Assembly: GCA_947488295.1 (NCBI GenBank)
Contig: CANKYU010000004.1
Location: 372,001-436,000, forward strand
Length of the DNA stretch: 64,000 bases
DNA from: an uncultured Anderseniella sp.
GTDB lineage: Bacteria; Pseudomonadota; Alphaproteobacteria; Rhizobiales; Aestuariivirgaceae
Direction: 5' to 3'
Shown: positions 26,062 to 34,783 of the stretch, in pieces
How the letters are laid out: each line of letters begins with the position of its first letter
Position numbering within the stretch: position 1 is the stretch's first letter
Notes under the pieces: generated by a model
The model's input: only the letters and a program-made list of their open reading frames with translations
What the model was told of the DNA's origin: nothing
Database searches by the model: none
Translations under genes and position numbers: made by a program

Positions 26062-26757
26062 ATGTTTGGCAAGAAGCATCCTGACTACAAAGAGAAAAAG
26101 CGCAGTGTCATGCCGCCGCACCCGGGACCCGATGCAGATGGCGTGACCCGGGCGATGCCGAAGGAAATGTGGGACGGACCCCACGGCGACTTCCTGCGCG
26201 AAATCGGGGTTAGTCCCGATGACGCTTCCAATGTCATGCCTACGCAGCAGTCCGTGCAGGCCAAGGCCGACAAGCTCATCGAGGACCAGAACGAGTTCCT
26301 GGCCAGGATAAACGGGTCCCTTGGTGAAAAGGTTGTGCCATGGGCCATGATCCCGTGGAGCATCTGGCAACAGTCGCACGCCGATTTTCTGCTGGTCGGA
26401 CTGGACTTCTACCCGGTCCACCCGTTCAACACCCTTTTGCTGCCCGAAACCGAGCGTGGCGAACAGGTGTATGGCCTGCCCAAACACCTCGGCAGCATAC
26501 CCGCAGGCCTTGAAGACGCGGCCAATCGCATGATTGGCAGTATTCGGGATGAGTTTGAGAAGTCACATGCCGAAGTCACCAGGCAGGTGCAAAACGGCGA
26601 TCTGGACGCCCTGAAAAAGGTCGATGAATTCAGAGGCCGTGCTTTTGGCAATTTGTGTGTAGTTGCGCATCAACTCGGCAAGACAACCTATGGCGAAGAA
26701 GCCTTTGAGCGCCACAAGCAGATATGGGGCAAGACCCTGGGCTGGCCCGACCTCTGA
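26062..26757 (+). CDS. hypothetical soluble protein
   Basis: A 231-residue hydrophilic protein with no signal or membrane segment. It starts with a basic MFGKKHPDYKEKKR stretch, has a tryptophan-rich VPWAMIPWSIWQQSHADFL region and a charged helical C-terminus. No family or motif recognised. ATG 26062 follows GAGGA; a TTG at 26059 is less likely. It lies just before the tRNA fragment that marks the left edge of the tRNA-Lys islet, so it is the last gene of the old chromosome side. Confidence 0.55.
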   Translation: MFGKKHPDYKEKKRSVMPPHPGPDADGVTRAMPKEMWDGPHGDFLREIGVSPDDASNVMPTQQSVQAKADKLIEDQNEFLARINGSLGEKVVPWAMIPWSIWQQSHADFLLVGLDFYPVHPFNTLLLPETERGEQVYGLPKHLGSIPAGLEDAANRMIGSIRDEFEKSHAEVTRQVQNGDLDALKKVDEFRGRAFGNLCVVAHQLGKTTYGEEAFERHKQIWGKTLGWPDL

Positions 26758-27212
26758 TCGCGTCAGCCAGACCTGAAGAAATTTCGATAAACTATTGAAA
26801 TGATTGGTGGGCGCACAGGGATTCAAAACCGAGACCGTCTGATTAAGAGACCGCCTCGATGTGGCATGAGTACCTTAACCATTTGCCTTATATGAATGCT
26901 GTGGTGCAGTATCCAGTCAGCAAACGATTACATAAATCAGCTTCTACACACAAAATGAAACCCAAAGAGGTCTGCTCTTTGGGCCAAATTGTTAATTATC
27001 TGATTGTCGTAGAGCGCGATCAACACTCATATACCAGTTTCGGTGCTTCGTCTCATAACGTAACTCCTTAGCGTTGAAGCGCAAACCTAGTCGGCAACAT
27101 AGAGATTCTAGACAAAAATCACAAGAAAAACTGACCAGACACCACACATTTTCTTTAATCGTACCGCCCAAGTGTTGAACTGAGATTAACCAAAACGTTA
27201 AAATCATATCGT
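26758..27212. other. intergenic region containing the left islet junction
   Basis: After the gene at 26062 comes the tRNA-Lys 3'-half fragment (26805–26849), then AT-rich sequence with no convincing gene. A 70-codon frame at 26859 and others are short, lack a good ribosome-binding site and overlap each other, so none is called. Confidence 0.5.
26805..26849 (-). repeat. tRNA-Lys 3'-half fragment, putative attachment-site repeat
   Basis: These 45 bases match the 3' half of the intact tRNA-Lys gene (28657–28701), from the CCA end to the end of the anticodon loop, with three mismatches and in the same orientation. Similarity stops sharply at the anticodon loop. This is the layout left by a site-specific recombinase that uses a tRNA gene as target: intact gene at one end, partial copy at the other. 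Confidence 0.75.
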
Positions 27213-28355
27213 TCAATTGCAAGGTTCGGAAACCTGCTCCGGCGCAACGAACGTGAACTTGTAACCATCCCCTTTGGCTACGCAACGCTCGTCCGACACT
27301 ATTTCTACTCCCCCGGGTTCGATAGAAATACTCTCCCCATCTGCATCCAAAATTTCAACAGTGCTGTATTTCTCGTCAAGCTGATTTGCAATCTCCACAA
27401 CTGCGTGCCTTGTAAAACGCTGATGAGCAAACTGGACACTTTCTGCTAAAGGCTGCCAAACCCAATATTCGACAAAAATATTCGCAGATTCTCCCACATC
27501 CAAATCGATTGCAACCGGAATGCTTAAACCACGTTTATCGACGGTCTGAGGTTGAGCAATGACAACATCCTTACACGAAAATCGCAACAATTGACCTAAA
27601 ACTTCGGGCGCATTGGCTCCTTCAATTGGATCGGGCGTAAATCCAAACACAGGTTCATGCGAATGCTCAATGTCATCAAAGCAATTTCTCACTTCCGACT
27701 CCAAAACATTATACAATTTCAATGCTTTGTATTGTGGTGAATATTCCTGTATTTTTATGGTTCTTTTGGTAGTTACTGCTACGTATCCCATTTCTTGCAC
27801 TAAAGAACTATAGTATTTCATTTCCCTTTCATCAGCGCTACTAAAAAGTATAGACAAGCGGCGAGAGAACGGTTCACGCTCAGGGTTGCGCAATCCAACC
27901 AACGCCAAAGCTAAACCAAGGGTAATGAAAAATAACAAATTACTAGTCCAAGACGCGTAAAATCCTTGCGATATAAGAATTTTCTGCCTCATAAGCTCAT
28001 GAAAATGGCCTGTAAGTGCCATGCTTACAAAAAATGAAGCGCAAATAATTCCCGTTCTATTATCTACTGGGATAATATAACCACCAATTTTTAATATTCG
28101 ATTCTTACTTCTAAATTCTCTTTGTATAAATCTCACCAAAAAATGAACTAAAAAAATTGCAATAAAAGACACAGTGCCCAAAATAGAGAAAAAATATTCA
28201 GTAACGCCTATTTTGTCCTTAAAATGAAAAATACTGATCAGCGCCGCAAAAATAGAACTTAACGCCAAGTAGGGTACACGGTTTTTTATGGAGGCAGCCG
28301 CAAGGCACCATGCAACACAAAAAAAAGTCAGTGAACCGATATAACTAAAATCCAT
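27213..28355 (-). CDS. polytopic membrane protein of unknown function (islet cargo)
   Basis: A 380-residue protein: about five or six membrane helices in the first ~165 residues (for example IGSLTFFCVAWCLAAA, FFSILGTVSFIAIFLVHFL, IICASFFVSMALTGHF, LLFFITLGLALALVGL), then a soluble, probably beta-rich domain of about 200 residues (KYYSSLVQEMGYVAVTTKR onward). GGAGGG precedes the ATG. Base composition is AT-rich compared with neighbours, indicating recent acquisition. No family is recognised. A membrane anchor plus soluble sensor-like domain alone on a tRNA-linked islet resembles the layout of some phage-defence effectors, but nothing in the sequence proves that. Confidence 0.65.
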   Translation of the reverse strand: MDFSYIGSLTFFCVAWCLAAASIKNRVPYLALSSIFAALISIFHFKDKIGVTEYFFSILGTVSFIAIFLVHFLVRFIQREFRSKNRILKIGGYIIPVDNRTGIICASFFVSMALTGHFHELMRQKILISQGFYASWTSNLLFFITLGLALALVGLRNPEREPFSRRLSILFSSADEREMKYYSSLVQEMGYVAVTTKRTIKIQEYSPQYKALKLYNVLESEVRNCFDDIEHSHEPVFGFTPDPIEGANAPEVLGQLLRFSCKDVVIAQPQTVDKRGLSIPVAIDLDVGESANIFVEYWVWQPLAESVQFAHQRFTRHAVVEIANQLDEKYSTVEILDADGESISIEPGGVEIVSDERCVAKGDGYKFTFVAPEQVSEPCN

Positions 28356-28656
28356 CCAGCCCTCCTACACCCAAAAACAAGCTCAACAGAATAAGTTCAT
28401 AATATTATAAGAGTTACCGCGCCAACAAAATTTCGATTCACAAATTTCGGTTTATGCTATAATTTTTTACATAATTGAGCAAATAGAGAATTAGCAAAGA
28501 GAATAATTTACACAGGTTTTCAATTTTCATGGGTGTTCGCAATTGAGGCAAACAGTAGTTCTTATCGGTTATTGAGAGCAGCTTACAACTAGAGCAACAT
28601 GAGTTCACTTGAACCCATGTTGCTCTAGTTGTAAGCGATCATATTTTAAGTGAATT
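28356..28656. other. AT-rich intergenic end of the islet
   Basis: It contains the likely promoter of the membrane-protein gene (AT-rich 28370–28520) and the 21 bp inverted repeat at 28581–28636. No gene is seen. Confidence 0.45.
28581..28636. repeat. long perfect inverted repeat beside tRNA-Lys
   Basis: Left arm 28581–28601 (starts GCTTACAACTAGAGC) and right arm 28616–28636 are perfect reverse complements over 21 bases, separated by 14 bases that can pair further (GTTC with GAAC). It lies 20 bases beyond the tRNA 3' end, on the islet side. No U-run follows on either strand, so it is not a standard terminator. It may be a recombination or excision site, or an unusual tRNA transcript end. Confidence 0.75.
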
Positions 28657-28732
28657 TGGTGGGCGCACAGGGATTCGAACCCGGGACCGTCTGATTAAGA
28701 GTCAGATGCTCTACCAACTGAGCTATACGCCC
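28657..28732 (-). tRNA. tRNA-Lys(CTT)
   Basis: A complete 76-base cloverleaf on the minus strand: acceptor GGGCGTA pairing with TGCGCCC, D-arm GCTC…GAGC, anticodon stem TCTGA/TCAGA with loop CTCTTAA (anticodon CTT), T-arm CCGGG-TTCGAAT-CCCTG, and an encoded CCA. It is intact and serves as the attachment target of the adjacent islet. Confidence 0.97.
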
Positions 28733-28923
28733 TCACCAATTCATACAGCCTCACATTGTGTGGGAAACTCCCGCGGCTGGCGTGCGAGGGGCGCGCATGT
28801 TCGAACGCGCCCCCGCATCAATTCCAGATGCCATATCAAAGGAGTAAATGAAAGTCTACCGGCAAATGTTGCAATGTGCCAGTTCCATTCACATTGATAG
28901 TTAAGGCCGGTGCCCGGAAAAAG

Positions 28924-30507
28924 TTAAGGCCCGCGCCGTTCTGCCCCTGCCAGCGCCTGCACAGGCGCTGTTGCATCACCGCGCATGCGTTTCAATTCGA
29001 GCTTCGACAGCGCCGCAATATAGGCTTTCGCCGAGGCCACCAGCGTATCGGGGTCAGCCGACTTGCCGGTCACTTGGCGCCCGGTCTCCACATCTTCGAG
29101 CCGCACCGACACCTCTGCCTGGGCATCGGTTCCTTCGGTCACCGCATGAACATCATACAGCGCCAGCTTGGCTTCATGCGGGTTGAGAGCGTGAATGGCG
29201 TTGAACGTGGCATCCACCGGCCCGTTGCCTACCGACTGCACCGTTGACTGCTGGCCGTCGATGTCCAGTGTCAGCGTGGCGGTCTGCGGGCCCATAGTGC
29301 CGGCGATCACTGTCAGCGCCACCACCTTCATGCGGTCTTCAAACGAGGCAATTTCCTCATCCACCAGCGCTTCGATGTCTTCGTCATAAATGTGCTTCTT
29401 GCGGTCGGCCAGCGCCTTGAAGCGGACAAATGCATCCTGAAACGCATTGTCGGACAGTTCATAGCCCAGGTCTTCCAGCTTCGACTTGAAGGCATTGCGG
29501 CCCGAATGCTTGCCCATCACCAGCGACGTCTTGGTCACACCAACCGACTCCGGCGTCATGATCTCGTAGGTTTCCTGGTTCTTCAGCATGCCGTCCTGGT
29601 GAATGCCGCTTTCATGGGCAAACGCGTTGCGCCCGACGATCGCCTTGTTGTACTGCACCGGAAACGACGACACCGCAGACACCAGCTTTGAGGCGCGGGT
29701 CAGGAATTCCGGCTTCACATTGCAGGCATAGGGCAACACGTCATTGCGGGTTTTCAGCGCCATGACGATTTCTTCCAGTGCCGCATTGCCGGCGCGTTCG
29801 CCGAGCCCGTTTATGGTGCACTCGATCTGGCGCACCCCGCCGTCGACGGCAGCCAGCGAGTTGGCAACCGCCATACCCAGGTCATTGTGGCAATGGGCTG
29901 AAAAAATCGCCTTGTCGGAGTTTGCCACGTTCTCCCGCATGGTCACGAACAGATGGCGCATTTCATCCGGAACCGTATAGCCCACCGTATCCGGCAGGTT
30001 GATGGTGGTAGCCCCTGCCTTGATGGCGGCATCAACACATTGCGCCAGATAGTCCAGCGGCGTACGGGTCGCGTCCATGGCCGACCATTCAACGTCGTCA
30101 CACAAGGATCGCGCCAGTGTCACCGTCTCATGGATGATGTCGAGGACTTCAGCCTGGCTCTTTCGCATCTGGAATTCCAGATGGATCGGCGACGTGGAGA
30201 CAAAGGTATGAATGCGTGGCCGCTGGGCATGCTTCACGGCTTCCGCGCAGCGCTTGATATCGGCAGGGATCGCGCGCGCCAGACCGGCAATGACCGAATT
30301 TTCGGTACGCCGCGCGATTTCCGACACCGCTTCGAAATCGCCGTCTGATGCGATCGGAAACCCTGCCTCTATCACATCCACGCGCATTTCATCCAGCAGG
30401 GCTGCCACCTGCAGCTTTTCCTCGAACGTCATGGTGGCGCCCGGCGACTGTTCGCCATCGCGCAATGTGGTATCGAAAATAATGACCTGGTCTTTTGACT
30501 TGCTCAT
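28924..30507 (-). CDS. leuA: 2-isopropylmalate synthase
   Basis: A 527-residue enzyme for the first committed step of leucine synthesis (2-oxoisovalerate plus acetyl-CoA). The catalytic HMGL-like domain starts IFDTTLRDGEQSPG (metal-binding Asp and catalytic Arg), with SAHCHNDLGMA and ECTINGLGERAGN further on; the C-terminal regulatory domain (after about residue 390) holds the leucine-feedback fold, ending in the SADPDTLVASAKAYI region. It is transcribed alone towards the tRNA-Lys gene. The upstream 470 bases lack an obvious attenuator. Confidence 0.96.
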   Translation of the reverse strand: MSKSKDQVIIFDTTLRDGEQSPGATMTFEEKLQVAALLDEMRVDVIEAGFPIASDGDFEAVSEIARRTENSVIAGLARAIPADIKRCAEAVKHAQRPRIHTFVSTSPIHLEFQMRKSQAEVLDIIHETVTLARSLCDDVEWSAMDATRTPLDYLAQCVDAAIKAGATTINLPDTVGYTVPDEMRHLFVTMRENVANSDKAIFSAHCHNDLGMAVANSLAAVDGGVRQIECTINGLGERAGNAALEEIVMALKTRNDVLPYACNVKPEFLTRASKLVSAVSSFPVQYNKAIVGRNAFAHESGIHQDGMLKNQETYEIMTPESVGVTKTSLVMGKHSGRNAFKSKLEDLGYELSDNAFQDAFVRFKALADRKKHIYDEDIEALVDEEIASFEDRMKVVALTVIAGTMGPQTATLTLDIDGQQSTVQSVGNGPVDATFNAIHALNPHEAKLALYDVHAVTEGTDAQAEVSVRLEDVETGRQVTGKSADPDTLVASAKAYIAALSKLELKRMRGDATAPVQALAGAERRGP

Positions 30508-30981
30508 GGGCCTGATGCTCCATCCTTTTTTGCCTGGTTGCGCGGGCGGACCTGAAACCCTTCAGGCGAAATCGCACTCTTCACGCACCGGCGTTCTGCG
30601 GTTGTCTTGTTGAATTTCCGAGTTCCCCTGAGCATCCGTCTCTTTGGTGATTGAACACCGGACAGCCAATGGTCAGGGGCAAATAAGGAGGAGACCGGCG
30701 CGTAGTAGAGCGCGGTCCTTACGGTCGATTGCAATGTCGAAAGCAGACTTCATGTGCTCTTCGCCGGTTCCTTCAGATTTCCCAACCGCAATCACAATGC
30801 CTTGGGAAAGTTAAGGGAGTTTTACGGCAAGCCGCTGACCCGCGCAAGCAGGAATACCACTGGCCACTACAGAATCCTGCATTTCCCGCACGCGGGCCAA
30901 CCCCGTTGGTTGTCAGGCGCATGGATTCGGGGCATTGTAGAACCGGCTTTGCAACCTGCCTGCAATCCGGCCGGGGCAAGG
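30508..30981. other. intergenic region upstream of leuA
   Basis: 474 bases between the PhzF-like gene and leuA, both on the minus strand. A small stem-loop (CCTGAA-accc-TTCAGG, 30551–30566) lies near leuA but no leucine-rich leader peptide or U-run terminator is visible. A 76-codon frame ending in the leuA ATGA overlap starts only with TTG and is not called. Confidence 0.45.
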
Positions 30982-31872
30982 CTACAGGTCGAGCTTGCCG
31001 GAACTGACATTGACCGCATGACCGCCAACACGAACCCCGGTCAGTCCACCCTTGGCGGCGTCCGCCTCCAGCTCGATGCGGCTGGCACGGCCCATGTCCT
31101 CGCCCTGCATGATGACCCAGGCGCGTGTCCCCTCCCACGGGCCTTCATAGCTCAGCAAAGGCCCGGGAAATCCTGCCGCTGCCGAGCCGGTTGCCGGATC
31201 TTCCGCGATACCGGACAGTGGTGCGAAGGCGCGGGCATGATAGTCCACACCGGTGCCGGTTTCTCCCTCGCAATACAGATAAGCCAGAAATGCGCCCGCT
31301 GCGCCAAGAGCGGGCCAGTCGGCAATGGAGGTCCTGGCCTGGCTCAGCGTTGCACGGTCCTTCAACGGAACATACAGCACCGGATGATTGCCGGGATCAA
31401 ACACGCTGGAACGATGTGTGCCGCAGCCAATCTGGTGTTCCTTCAGCGACAGGGCCGCGGCAATTTTCCCGTCGGACGGCACATTGGTCCACGGCTCCGG
31501 CATGACGGCTGCTGAGAACTGGGCAAACATGCCCGCTTCCCGGGCATCGAGCGTGACCGGCACCAGGCCAACCCCCTCTTCCAGCCGCACCTCGTCCTTG
31601 ATGCCGAACAGGTCAGCCAGCAACAAGGCTGCCCCCACTGTCGGGTGCCCGGCGAAAGACAGTTCGCGCGCCGGAGTGAAAATTCGCAACTTTGCCGTAT
31701 TAGCCTCATCATCCGGCGGCAGTACGAACACCGTTTCGGACAGGTTGAACTCAGCCGCAATTTTCTGCATTTGCTCGTCGTCCAGCGACTGCGCGTCAAG
31801 CACGACGGCCAGCGGGTTCCCTGTAAAGGCGTTGGTTGTGAACACATCCAGCGTGTGAAACGAATACTGCAT
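30982..31872 (-). CDS. PhzF family protein (isomerase/epimerase-like)
   Basis: A 296-residue protein with the two-lobed diaminopimelate-epimerase-like fold of PhzF: start [20 protein letters not shown] with the conserved Asn-Pro, [11 protein letters not shown] (catalytic Glu in this motif), [14 protein letters not shown], and [14 protein letters not shown] near the C-terminus. Family members isomerise small metabolites, but this one's substrate is unknown. ATG 31872 agrees with the family start; the frame extends to 31929. Confidence 0.88.
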   Translation of the reverse strand: MQYSFHTLDVFTTNAFTGNPLAVVLDAQSLDDEQMQKIAAEFNLSETVFVLPPDDEANTAKLRIFTPARELSFAGHPTVGAALLLADLFGIKDEVRLEEGVGLVPVTLDAREAGMFAQFSAAVMPEPWTNVPSDGKIAAALSLKEHQIGCGTHRSSVFDPGNHPVLYVPLKDRATLSQARTSIADWPALGAAGAFLAYLYCEGETGTGVDYHARAFAPLSGIAEDPATGSAAAGFPGPLLSYEGPWEGTRAWVIMQGEDMGRASRIELEADAAKGGLTGVRVGGHAVNVSSGKLDL

Positions 31873-31991
31873 AGGCCAGTGTCTCCCGTGACGATGAGGA
31901 TAGGTCAGCATTGCTGACATATAATGCAAAGCTAATCAATGCGTGTTTTGTCCCGGTGACAAGTCGTGATGCACCGGAACTTGAATGCCGG

Positions 31992-32606
31992 TCATGCCCC
32001 GACGAACAATGTTTTGACGAACTGCCGGTAGAGCATCACCTGACGCGGAAGTATGGTCTTGTCATGTAGTACCCGTGACAAAATGATGCCGCCGTCGGCA
32101 ATGGCGCTCAGCATGTCGGCCACGTCGGCAAGATCAACCTCAATGCGCGGCGGATAGGTCTCCGCAATCCGTTCCAGCTGCTGTTGAAACCGGGCTCGCC
32201 AGGATACCAGGGCACGGGCATTCAGATCCCTGATCTCGGCGCTGAACAGGCGCGACTGGTAACAGTATGAAGCGATCAGGCAACCGGGATGCCCGTTGGG
32301 CAGGTCTTCAAGCAGTTCAGCCAGCAGCTTGAGACTGATCAGGAAACCGTGCAACGGATCATCGTTCAACTCATAGGCACGCGCTTCGATGTCACGGAAG
32401 ATGCTGTCTTCCATATCGATATAGCGCTGCAGCAATGCCTTCGCGAGTTCGTTCTTGTCAGGGAAGTGATAGAAGAAACCACTCTTGGTAATGCCGACTT
32501 CCGCGATGATTTCCTCGATGGACGTTGCAGCGAAGCCCTTCTCGATGACACTGAGGCCAGCCACATCAAGTATCTGCTCGCGTTTGCCTGTGCGTGCACT
32601 GCGCAT
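31992..32606 (-). CDS. TetR family transcriptional regulator
   Basis: A 204-residue repressor with an N-terminal helix-turn-helix: TGKREQILDVAGLSVIEKGF, TSIEEIIAEVGITKSGFFYH (recognition helix) and FPDKNELAKALL, then a ligand-binding domain ending in PRQVMLYRQFVKTLF. The start at 32606 matches the conserved N-terminus. It is divergent from the homocysteine methyltransferase-like gene. A 19-base palindrome just upstream (32627–32645) is a likely operator for autoregulation. Confidence 0.9.
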   Translation of the reverse strand: MRSARTGKREQILDVAGLSVIEKGFAATSIEEIIAEVGITKSGFFYHFPDKNELAKALLQRYIDMEDSIFRDIEARAYELNDDPLHGFLISLKLLAELLEDLPNGHPGCLIASYCYQSRLFSAEIRDLNARALVSWRARFQQQLERIAETYPPRIEVDLADVADMLSAIADGGIILSRVLHDKTILPRQVMLYRQFVKTLFVGA

Positions 32607-32626
32607 TGTCGCAACTCTCTGTTTTG

Positions 32627-32645
32627 ACTGCACCAAAGGTACAGT
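32627..32645. promoter_or_regulatory. candidate TetR operator
   Basis: ACTGCACC-AAA-GGTACAGT is a palindrome with seven of eight paired positions, placed 21 bases before the TetR start. A related half-site (CTGTACC) occurs at about 32738 on the side of the divergent gene. Confidence 0.5.
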
Positions 32646-32762
32646 TGGTTCGCCCTGACAACGCTGCAACCGGAATCCTTTTCCCAACAGGTTCGCGTAA
32701 GCAACTGTTCTGCAGGTATTAAAATAATTCGGGCGATCTGTACCAAGAGTTGTCTATCGCCA

Positions 32763-32780
32763 ATGTGAGTTTCCTCACAT
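32763..32780. promoter_or_regulatory. palindrome in the divergent promoter region
   Basis: ATGTGAG-TTTC-CTCACAT is a perfect 7 bp inverted repeat about 67 bases before the methyltransferase-like gene start. It may be an operator; the cognate protein is not known. Confidence 0.4.
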
Positions 32781-32846
32781 CCTCGTGATCGACCGCCTGA
32801 CATGTTCCGGCGCAATCGAAACCGACCACAATATGGAGAGTACATC

Positions 32847-33806
32847 ATGGCAAAATACCGCCACGACCCGCCCATGGGAAAAGGCAAGCAGTTCCTTCTC
32901 GACGGCGGACTGGAAACCACTTTGGTATTTCTGGATGGCCTGGACCTGCCCTGCTTTGCATCTTATCCGCTGATTGCAGAAACAGCAGGACGCACCCGCC
33001 TGCGTGACTATTATCGCCAATACGCAAATATCGCCATCAAGGCCAATGCCGGCTTTATCCTTGAAAGTGTCGGCTGGCGCGCCAATGCGGACTGGGGTGC
33101 CGAACTCGGCCACAATGCCGAAGACCTGGCGGCGGTAAACCGAGAGTCCATCCGATTGATGGAAGAGGTTCGCGCACAGGCCGAAACAGACACCAGCCCC
33201 ATGGTGCTGTCGGGGTGCATCGGACCCCGCGGTGACGGCTATCAGGCTGACACCGCCATGACGGTTGAAGAAGCCCGCGACTATCATGCCGCGCAGATCA
33301 ATACCTATGCGGAAACCGCTGCCGACATAGTCACCGCCATGACCATGACCAACATGGAAGAAGGCGCCGGCATTGCCATCGCCGCAAAGCAGGCAGGTAT
33401 CCCGTCGGTGATTTCCTTCACCGTGGAAACCGACGGCAAGCTGCCGACCGGTCAGAGCCTCAAGGATGCAATCATCGCCGTGGACGAGGTATCCGGTTCG
33501 GCACCTGCCTACTTCATGATCAATTGTGCCCATCCCGAACATTTTGCCGACATTCTGGAATCCGGCGCACCATGGATGGAGCGCCTGAAGGGTATTCGGG
33601 CCAATGCGTCCCGCATGTCGCACGAAGAACTCGATGCCTGCACGGAGCTGGATGATGGTGACCCGGAAGAGTTCGGCACCCTGCATGCGTCCCTGACCAG
33701 CCAGTATCCGAACTTCACGGTACTTGGCGGTTGCTGCGGTACCGACCACCGCCATGTTGGTGAGGTGTTCGCAAAGTGCGCCCATACCAGCAGCAGGGCT
33801 GCGTAA
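32847..33806 (+). CDS. homocysteine S-methyltransferase family protein
   Basis: A 319-residue protein with the zinc-binding cysteines of the family: C227 in INCAHPEH and C296–C297 in LGGCCGTD. The N-terminus (LLDGGLETTLVFLDGLDLP) is typical. It probably moves a methyl group from a betaine, S-methylmethionine or similar donor to homocysteine or another thiol. GGAG precedes the ATG at 32847. It is divergent from a TetR gene with palindromes between them, so donor-induced expression is likely. A PhyH-type oxygenase follows. Confidence 0.86.
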   Translation: MAKYRHDPPMGKGKQFLLDGGLETTLVFLDGLDLPCFASYPLIAETAGRTRLRDYYRQYANIAIKANAGFILESVGWRANADWGAELGHNAEDLAAVNRESIRLMEEVRAQAETDTSPMVLSGCIGPRGDGYQADTAMTVEEARDYHAAQINTYAETAADIVTAMTMTNMEEGAGIAIAAKQAGIPSVISFTVETDGKLPTGQSLKDAIIAVDEVSGSAPAYFMINCAHPEHFADILESGAPWMERLKGIRANASRMSHEELDACTELDDGDPEEFGTLHASLTSQYPNFTVLGGCCGTDHRHVGEVFAKCAHTSSRAA

Positions 33807-33967
33807 GACAAGACACACTGGGTTGCCCGGTCAGCCGCAAAGGCTGGCCGGGCGATTCCGCCCTGCACCGCCTGAACCCGATGTCCGTATCGCGGCATGG
33901 CAGTAGACAGATCGAGCGCAGTCTTTCATTCTGGGTCACCGAAACATCATCTGATGGAGGCCACAAG

Positions 33968-34765
33968 ATGAAGCTGACCGACCAGCAACTCGCGGAATTC
34001 GACGAGCTTGGCTATCTGTTCACCCCGTCGTGTTTCTCCGAAGCTGAAATCCAGGTGCTGCGCGACGAGGCCGAGGAGATCTACAAGTCCGACCGCAAGG
34101 AGGTCTGGCGCGAAGATACCGGCGCGCCGCGTACCGCCTTTGCCGCCCACACCTACAATGAAGCCTTCCGGCTTCTGGGCTCGCATCCACGCCTGATCGA
34201 TCCGGTCAGCCAGTTGTTCGGCGAACAGGTCTACATGCATCAGTACAAGATCAACGCCAAGGCACCGTTCGACGGCGCGGTGTGGCAGTGGCACCAGGAC
34301 TATGGCACCTGGGCGCGTGACGACGGCATGCCGGAGCCCCGGGCGATGAACATTGCCGTGTTCCTCGACGAGGTCATGCCGATCAACGGACCGCTGATGT
34401 TCATTCCGAAAAGCCACAAGCGCGGCACGCTTGATGCCTCGCATGACACCACCACCACGTCCTATCCCCTGTGGACGCTGGACAATGACATGGTGACCGA
34501 ACTCGCCGACGCCGGCGGCATTATCGCTCCCACAGGTCCTGCCGGGTCCGTCATGATGTTCCACGGCAACCTGGTGCACGCCAGCCCGCCCAACATCACC
34601 CCCTACCCACGCAAGATCGTCTACCTGACACTGAACGCGGTTTCAAACCACATCACAAAGTTCAACCGCGAAGACTGGATCGCCCACCGCGACTTCACCC
34701 CGATAGACCCGGTCAGCGACGACGCCCTGCAGGAGTACGCCCGCTCGCACAGCAAGGCTGCGTGA
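33968..34765 (+). CDS. phytanoyl-CoA dioxygenase (PhyH) family protein
   Basis: A 265-residue Fe(II)/2-oxoglutarate oxygenase: H109-Q-D111 in WQWHQDYGTW, distal H204 in NLVHASPPN and R215 for 2-oxoglutarate. The region DDGMPEPRAMNIAVFL and NGPLMFIPKSHKRGTL recalls EctD-like hydroxylases, but ectoine genes are absent. The substrate is unknown; the methyltransferase-like gene just upstream suggests a methylated compound. GGAGG before ATG 33968 decides the start over upstream codons. Confidence 0.86.
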   Translation: MKLTDQQLAEFDELGYLFTPSCFSEAEIQVLRDEAEEIYKSDRKEVWREDTGAPRTAFAAHTYNEAFRLLGSHPRLIDPVSQLFGEQVYMHQYKINAKAPFDGAVWQWHQDYGTWARDDGMPEPRAMNIAVFLDEVMPINGPLMFIPKSHKRGTLDASHDTTTTSYPLWTLDNDMVTELADAGGIIAPTGPAGSVMMFHGNLVHASPPNITPYPRKIVYLTLNAVSNHITKFNREDWIAHRDFTPIDPVSDDALQEYARSHSKAA

Positions 34766-34783
34766 AGGTATACCCACCAGCGA

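Larger units (their letters stand above)
26805..28656. mobile_element. small genomic islet at tRNA-Lys
   Basis: About 1.85 kb bounded by the tRNA fragment at 26805 and the intact tRNA-Lys gene at 28657. The interior is clearly richer in A+T than the flanks and holds one convincing gene (27213–28355). No integrase or transposase is present, so it is either a remnant of a larger element or a cargo mobilised in trans. A long inverted repeat lies near its tRNA end. Confidence 0.6.

Noticed and set aside
26859..27071. 70-codon frame in the islet
   Set aside because: No ribosome-binding site, overlaps an opposite-strand frame, and no protein-like features.
28581..28636. Inverted repeat as an ordinary Rho-independent terminator of tRNA-Lys
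   Set aside because: No U-run on either strand and arms much longer than usual; kept as an unexplained repeat.
30504..30734. 76-codon frame ending in ATGA overlap with leuA, possible leader peptide
   Set aside because: Starts only with TTG, has no leucine run and no attenuator hairpin with U-run nearby.
32648..32846. Possible SAM riboswitch before the homocysteine methyltransferase-like gene
   Set aside because: No conserved SAM-I or SAM-II core could be recognised; only palindromes that fit protein operators.
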